DNA of 15,911 nucleotides, taken from CBFDBT01 sp965603115 (GTDB lineage Bacteria > Pseudomonadota > Alphaproteobacteria > Sphingomonadales > Kordiimonadaceae). The stretch is taken from assembly GCA_965603115.1 (NCBI GenBank), contig CBFDBT010000042.1, positions 1-15,911 on the forward strand. Reading direction: 5' to 3'. Position numbers and translations under genes: made by a program. Each line of letters opens with the position of its first letter. Within the stretch, counting starts at the first letter, position 1. Under the pieces are notes generated by a model that was not told the DNA's origin, made no database searches, and saw only the letters and a program-made list of their open reading frames with translations. Below, piece after piece: positions 14,362 through 15,911 of this stretch.

Positions 14362-15443
14362 AGAGGAGACCACTTAGTTTCACTGTCTTCGTCTTTTGTG
14401 GCTTCTTGATAATTGTCGGCAGGTAAAGCCTCTATCTCGGCATTTCTCTTTTCAATATCTTCGCGAACAACATCCCAAATAGAACCAAGCACTGAATCTA
14501 TTCCTTCTTTTGTTGCTGCTGATAAAGTGAAAATCTGTTTACCGCTGTGCGCCTCAAGAGCTGCTTTTTTCTCAAGTAATTCTTCATCCTCTACAGCATC
14601 TGCTTTGTTTAAGCCGATAACCATTTCTTTATCAAGAAGGCCGTGACCGTAGGCCTCTAGTTCGTTCATGATGGTGTCATAGGCTTCAATCACATTTTCT
14701 TGTGTAGCATCAATGAGATGCAAGAGGACGCCGCAGCGCTCGATATGACCAAGAAAGCGGTCGCCAAGGCCTATGCCCTCAGACGCGCCTTCAATGAGCC
14801 CAGGGATATCAGCGAGGACAAATTCCGCACCGCCGTAGCCAACCACACCTAATTGCGGATGAATGGTGGTAAAAGGATAATCAGCAATCTTAGGTTTCGC
14901 AGCAGATGTCACGGAAAGGAATGTTGACTTTCCAGCGTTGGGAAGCCCAACTAGGCCCGCATCAGCCATCAATTTGAGCTTGAGAACAATATATTGTTCC
15001 AGCGCTTCACCGCCCGGTGTTGTGCGACGTGGCGCGCGGTTGGTAGAGCTTTTAAAGCGTGTATTACCAAGGCCACCTTCGCCACCTTCAAGCAGGACGA
15101 TACGCATGCCAGGCTTATTCATATCCGCGATTAAGAAGTCTTGGTCTTCATCATATATCTCGGTGCCAACAGGGACACGCAGGATAATATCTTCACCAGT
15201 TTTGCCTGTGCAATTACTGCCCATGCCATGCTCGCCCTTGCGTGCCTTGAAGTGGCGCTGATAGCGAAAATCCACCAGAGTATTAAGTCCTGTAAGCGTT
15301 TCGACAATCACATGTCCGCCACGACCGCCATCACCACCATTTGGGCCACCAAATTCAACATACATTTCACGACGGAAGGAAACGCAGCCGTTACCGCCTG
15401 CGCCTGCGCGAATGAATACTCTTGTCTGGTCTACAAATTTCAT
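14358..15443 (-). CDS. obgE: Obg-family GTPase ObgE/CgtA
   Basis: Essential GTPase that binds the 50S subunit, acts late in ribosome assembly, and is tied to ppGpp, replication and growth control. The product has 361 residues. The glycine-rich Obg fold occupies about 1-158 (GAGGNGCVSFRRE, FGGPNGGDGGRGG, and NRAPRR before the G domain). The GTPase domain has G1 GLPNAGKS (166-173), a TT switch I motif in DYPFTTIHP, G3 DIPGLIEGA (212-220), G4 NKAD (279-282) and G5 SAA (308-310). A short acidic tail follows. AAGG lies 7 bases before the ATG. It heads the eleven-gene minus-strand cluster and overlaps proB by 4 bases; rpmA lies upstream beyond a terminator. Confidence 0.98.
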   Translation of the reverse strand: MKFVDQTRVFIRAGAGGNGCVSFRREMYVEFGGPNGGDGGRGGHVIVETLTGLNTLVDFRYQRHFKARKGEHGMGSNCTGKTGEDIILRVPVGTEIYDEDQDFLIADMNKPGMRIVLLEGGEGGLGNTRFKSSTNRAPRRTTPGGEALEQYIVLKLKLMADAGLVGLPNAGKSTFLSVTSAAKPKIADYPFTTIHPQLGVVGYGGAEFVLADIPGLIEGASEGIGLGDRFLGHIERCGVLLHLIDATQENVIEAYDTIMNELEAYGHGLLDKEMVIGLNKADAVEDEELLEKKAALEAHSGKQIFTLSAATKEGIDSVLGSIWDVVREDIEKRNAEIEALPADNYQEATKDEDSETKWSPL

Positions 15444-15529
15444 GGCTCTGCCTTAGTGTTTTTGTCTGTAATCAGTTCTATATGCGTATCAATTATGCAC
15501 TATTCAATAGAATAGCACTCTACTGAATG
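15444..15529 (-). promoter_or_regulatory. Probable promoter region of the obgE cluster
   Basis: This 86-bp AT-rich leader lies between the rpmA terminator and obgE, so a promoter is expected here. No close consensus is present; the best pair is TTGAAT (minus strand, 15502-15507) with TATAGA 19 bases downstream. The -35 candidate lies inside a nested inverted repeat (CTATT / AATAG, 15500-15515), which could be an operator. Both assignments are inferences. Confidence 0.35.
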
Positions 15530-15566
15530 AAAAAAGGGGATGAACCACTCAGCGGCTCATCCCCTT
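15530..15566 (-). terminator. Intrinsic terminator of the rplU-rpmA operon
   Basis: A perfect 10-bp stem (15534-15543 with 15557-15566, containing GGGG/CCCC) closes a 13-base loop. Read on the minus strand it ends in a T-run (six As at 15530-15535 on the plus strand). It lies about 20 bp beyond the rpmA stop codon and isolates rplU-rpmA from obgE. Confidence 0.88.
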
Positions 15567-15587
15567 AATCTTGTATGGAGAGGCTAC

Positions 15588-15860
15588 TTATTCAGCAGCT
15601 TCGGCAACTGCCTCATTCACAGAAACAAATTGGCGATTAGCCTTGCCCTTTGTGAATTCTACATGGCCTTCAACAAGAGCGAAGAGCGTGTGATCTTTAC
15701 CCATGCCGACATTCGCGCCCGGATACACTTTTGTACCACGTTGACGAACGATGATGTTACCAGCAAGAACAAGCTCGCCGCCATATTTTTTAACGCCAAG
15801 ACGGCGACCTGCTGAGTCACGACCGTTATTTGAACTACCGCCAGCTTTTTTATGTGCCAT
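15588..15860 (-). CDS. rpmA: 50S ribosomal protein bL27
   Basis: Large-subunit ribosomal protein whose N-terminal tail reaches the peptidyl-transferase centre. The product has 90 residues and begins directly with MAHKKAGGSSNNGRDSAGRRLG, so no cleaved N-terminal extension of the Firmicutes type is present. GNIIVRQRGTK and HTLFALVEGHVEF complete the family pattern. A strong AGGAAGGA ribosome-binding site (15869-15876) overlaps the rplU stop codon, 8 bases before the ATG. It is second in the rplU-rpmA operon. Confidence 0.98.
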   Translation of the reverse strand: MAHKKAGGSSNNGRDSAGRRLGVKKYGGELVLAGNIIVRQRGTKVYPGANVGMGKDHTLFALVEGHVEFTKGKANRQFVSVNEAVAEAAE

Positions 15861-15874
15861 TGATCAAGTCCTTC

Positions 15875-15911
15875 CTATTTAGTCGCAGCTTTAGCAGCTG
15901 CTTTCTTTGGG
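15875..15911 (-). CDS. rplU: 50S ribosomal protein bL21, C-terminal end only
   Basis: Only the last eleven codons and the TAG stop are in the window, encoding PKKAAAKAATK. A Lys/Ala-rich tail just upstream of rpmA is what alphaproteobacterial bL21 proteins end with, and rplU precedes rpmA in nearly all bacteria. The assignment rests on this context and tail composition; the conserved domain lies outside the window. The gap to rpmA is 14 bp. Confidence 0.8.
   Translation of the reverse strand, partial: PKKAAAKAATK

Noticed and set aside
14358..14373. GTG at 14371-14373 as the proB start
   Set aside because: The ATG at 14361 makes the ATGA overlap with obgE seen elsewhere in the cluster and fits family N-termini; neither has a clear ribosome-binding site, so GTG remains possible but less likely.
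15141..15515. 124-codon open frame antisense to obgE and running into its leader
   Set aside because: Most of it mirrors the Obg fold coding region; no independent start signals or homology could be recognised.
1..15911. Search for defence, mobile or biosynthetic systems, CRISPR repeats, tRNA or attachment sites
   Set aside because: All long open frames belong to known housekeeping families in a conserved order; no repeat array, transposase, integrase or tRNA-like cloverleaf was recognised in the short intergenic gaps.

Overview
The window is a stretch of core chromosome from an alphaproteobacterium with moderate, slightly AT-leaning base composition. Three things point there: the F1 ATP synthase gene order atpA-atpG-atpD-atpC, a PAS_5-type (DUF1457-like) protein of a family found mostly in Alphaproteobacteria, and the run obgE-proB-proA-nadD-rsfS-rlmH followed by gpmI-envC-ctpA-yibQ-like-rppH. 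The order or genus cannot be settled from this sequence. I see no tRNA, rRNA, CRISPR array, insertion sequence, integrase or phage gene.

Layout. Bases 1-3853 (+ strand) hold the end of the atp operon: the C-terminal two-thirds of atpA, then complete atpG, atpD and atpC. A strong hairpin with T-tracts on both sides (3878-3908) closes it. From there to the right end every gene is on the minus strand. A lone PAS-domain gene (3933-4424) is separated by an AT-rich, hairpin-containing spacer from an eleven-gene co-directional cluster (4662-15443). Read in the direction of transcription this is obgE, proB, proA, nadD, rsfS, rlmH, gpmI, envC, ctpA, a yibQ-like divergent polysaccharide deacetylase gene, and rppH. 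Its gaps are at most 60 bp, with two ATGA start/stop overlaps. Upstream of obgE lies the rplU-rpmA ribosomal protein operon (only the last codons of rplU are in the window), ended by its own terminator at 15530-15566.

How the genes fit together. The atp genes encode the catalytic F1 head of ATP synthase. The front half of the minus-strand cluster combines ribosome assembly and maturation factors (ObgE, RsfS, RlmH, after bL21/bL27) with proline (ProB, ProA) and NAD (NadD) synthesis. The back half couples a glycolytic mutase (GpmI) to envelope and peptidoglycan functions (EnvC-like LytM factor, CtpA protease, YibQ-like protein) and ends with the RNA 5'-pyrophosphohydrolase RppH. The gpmI-envC-yibQ neighbourhood matches that of E. 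coli (gpmM-envC-yibQ), here with ctpA between envC and yibQ.

No new multi-gene system is apparent; this is housekeeping DNA. The observations most worth checking are amino-acid changes at near-invariant positions of the ATP synthase alpha subunit (including Gly to Val in its P-loop), the in-frame nadD/rsfS junction separated by one stop and one sense codon, and the loss of the canonical metal-ligand motifs in the YibQ-like protein.
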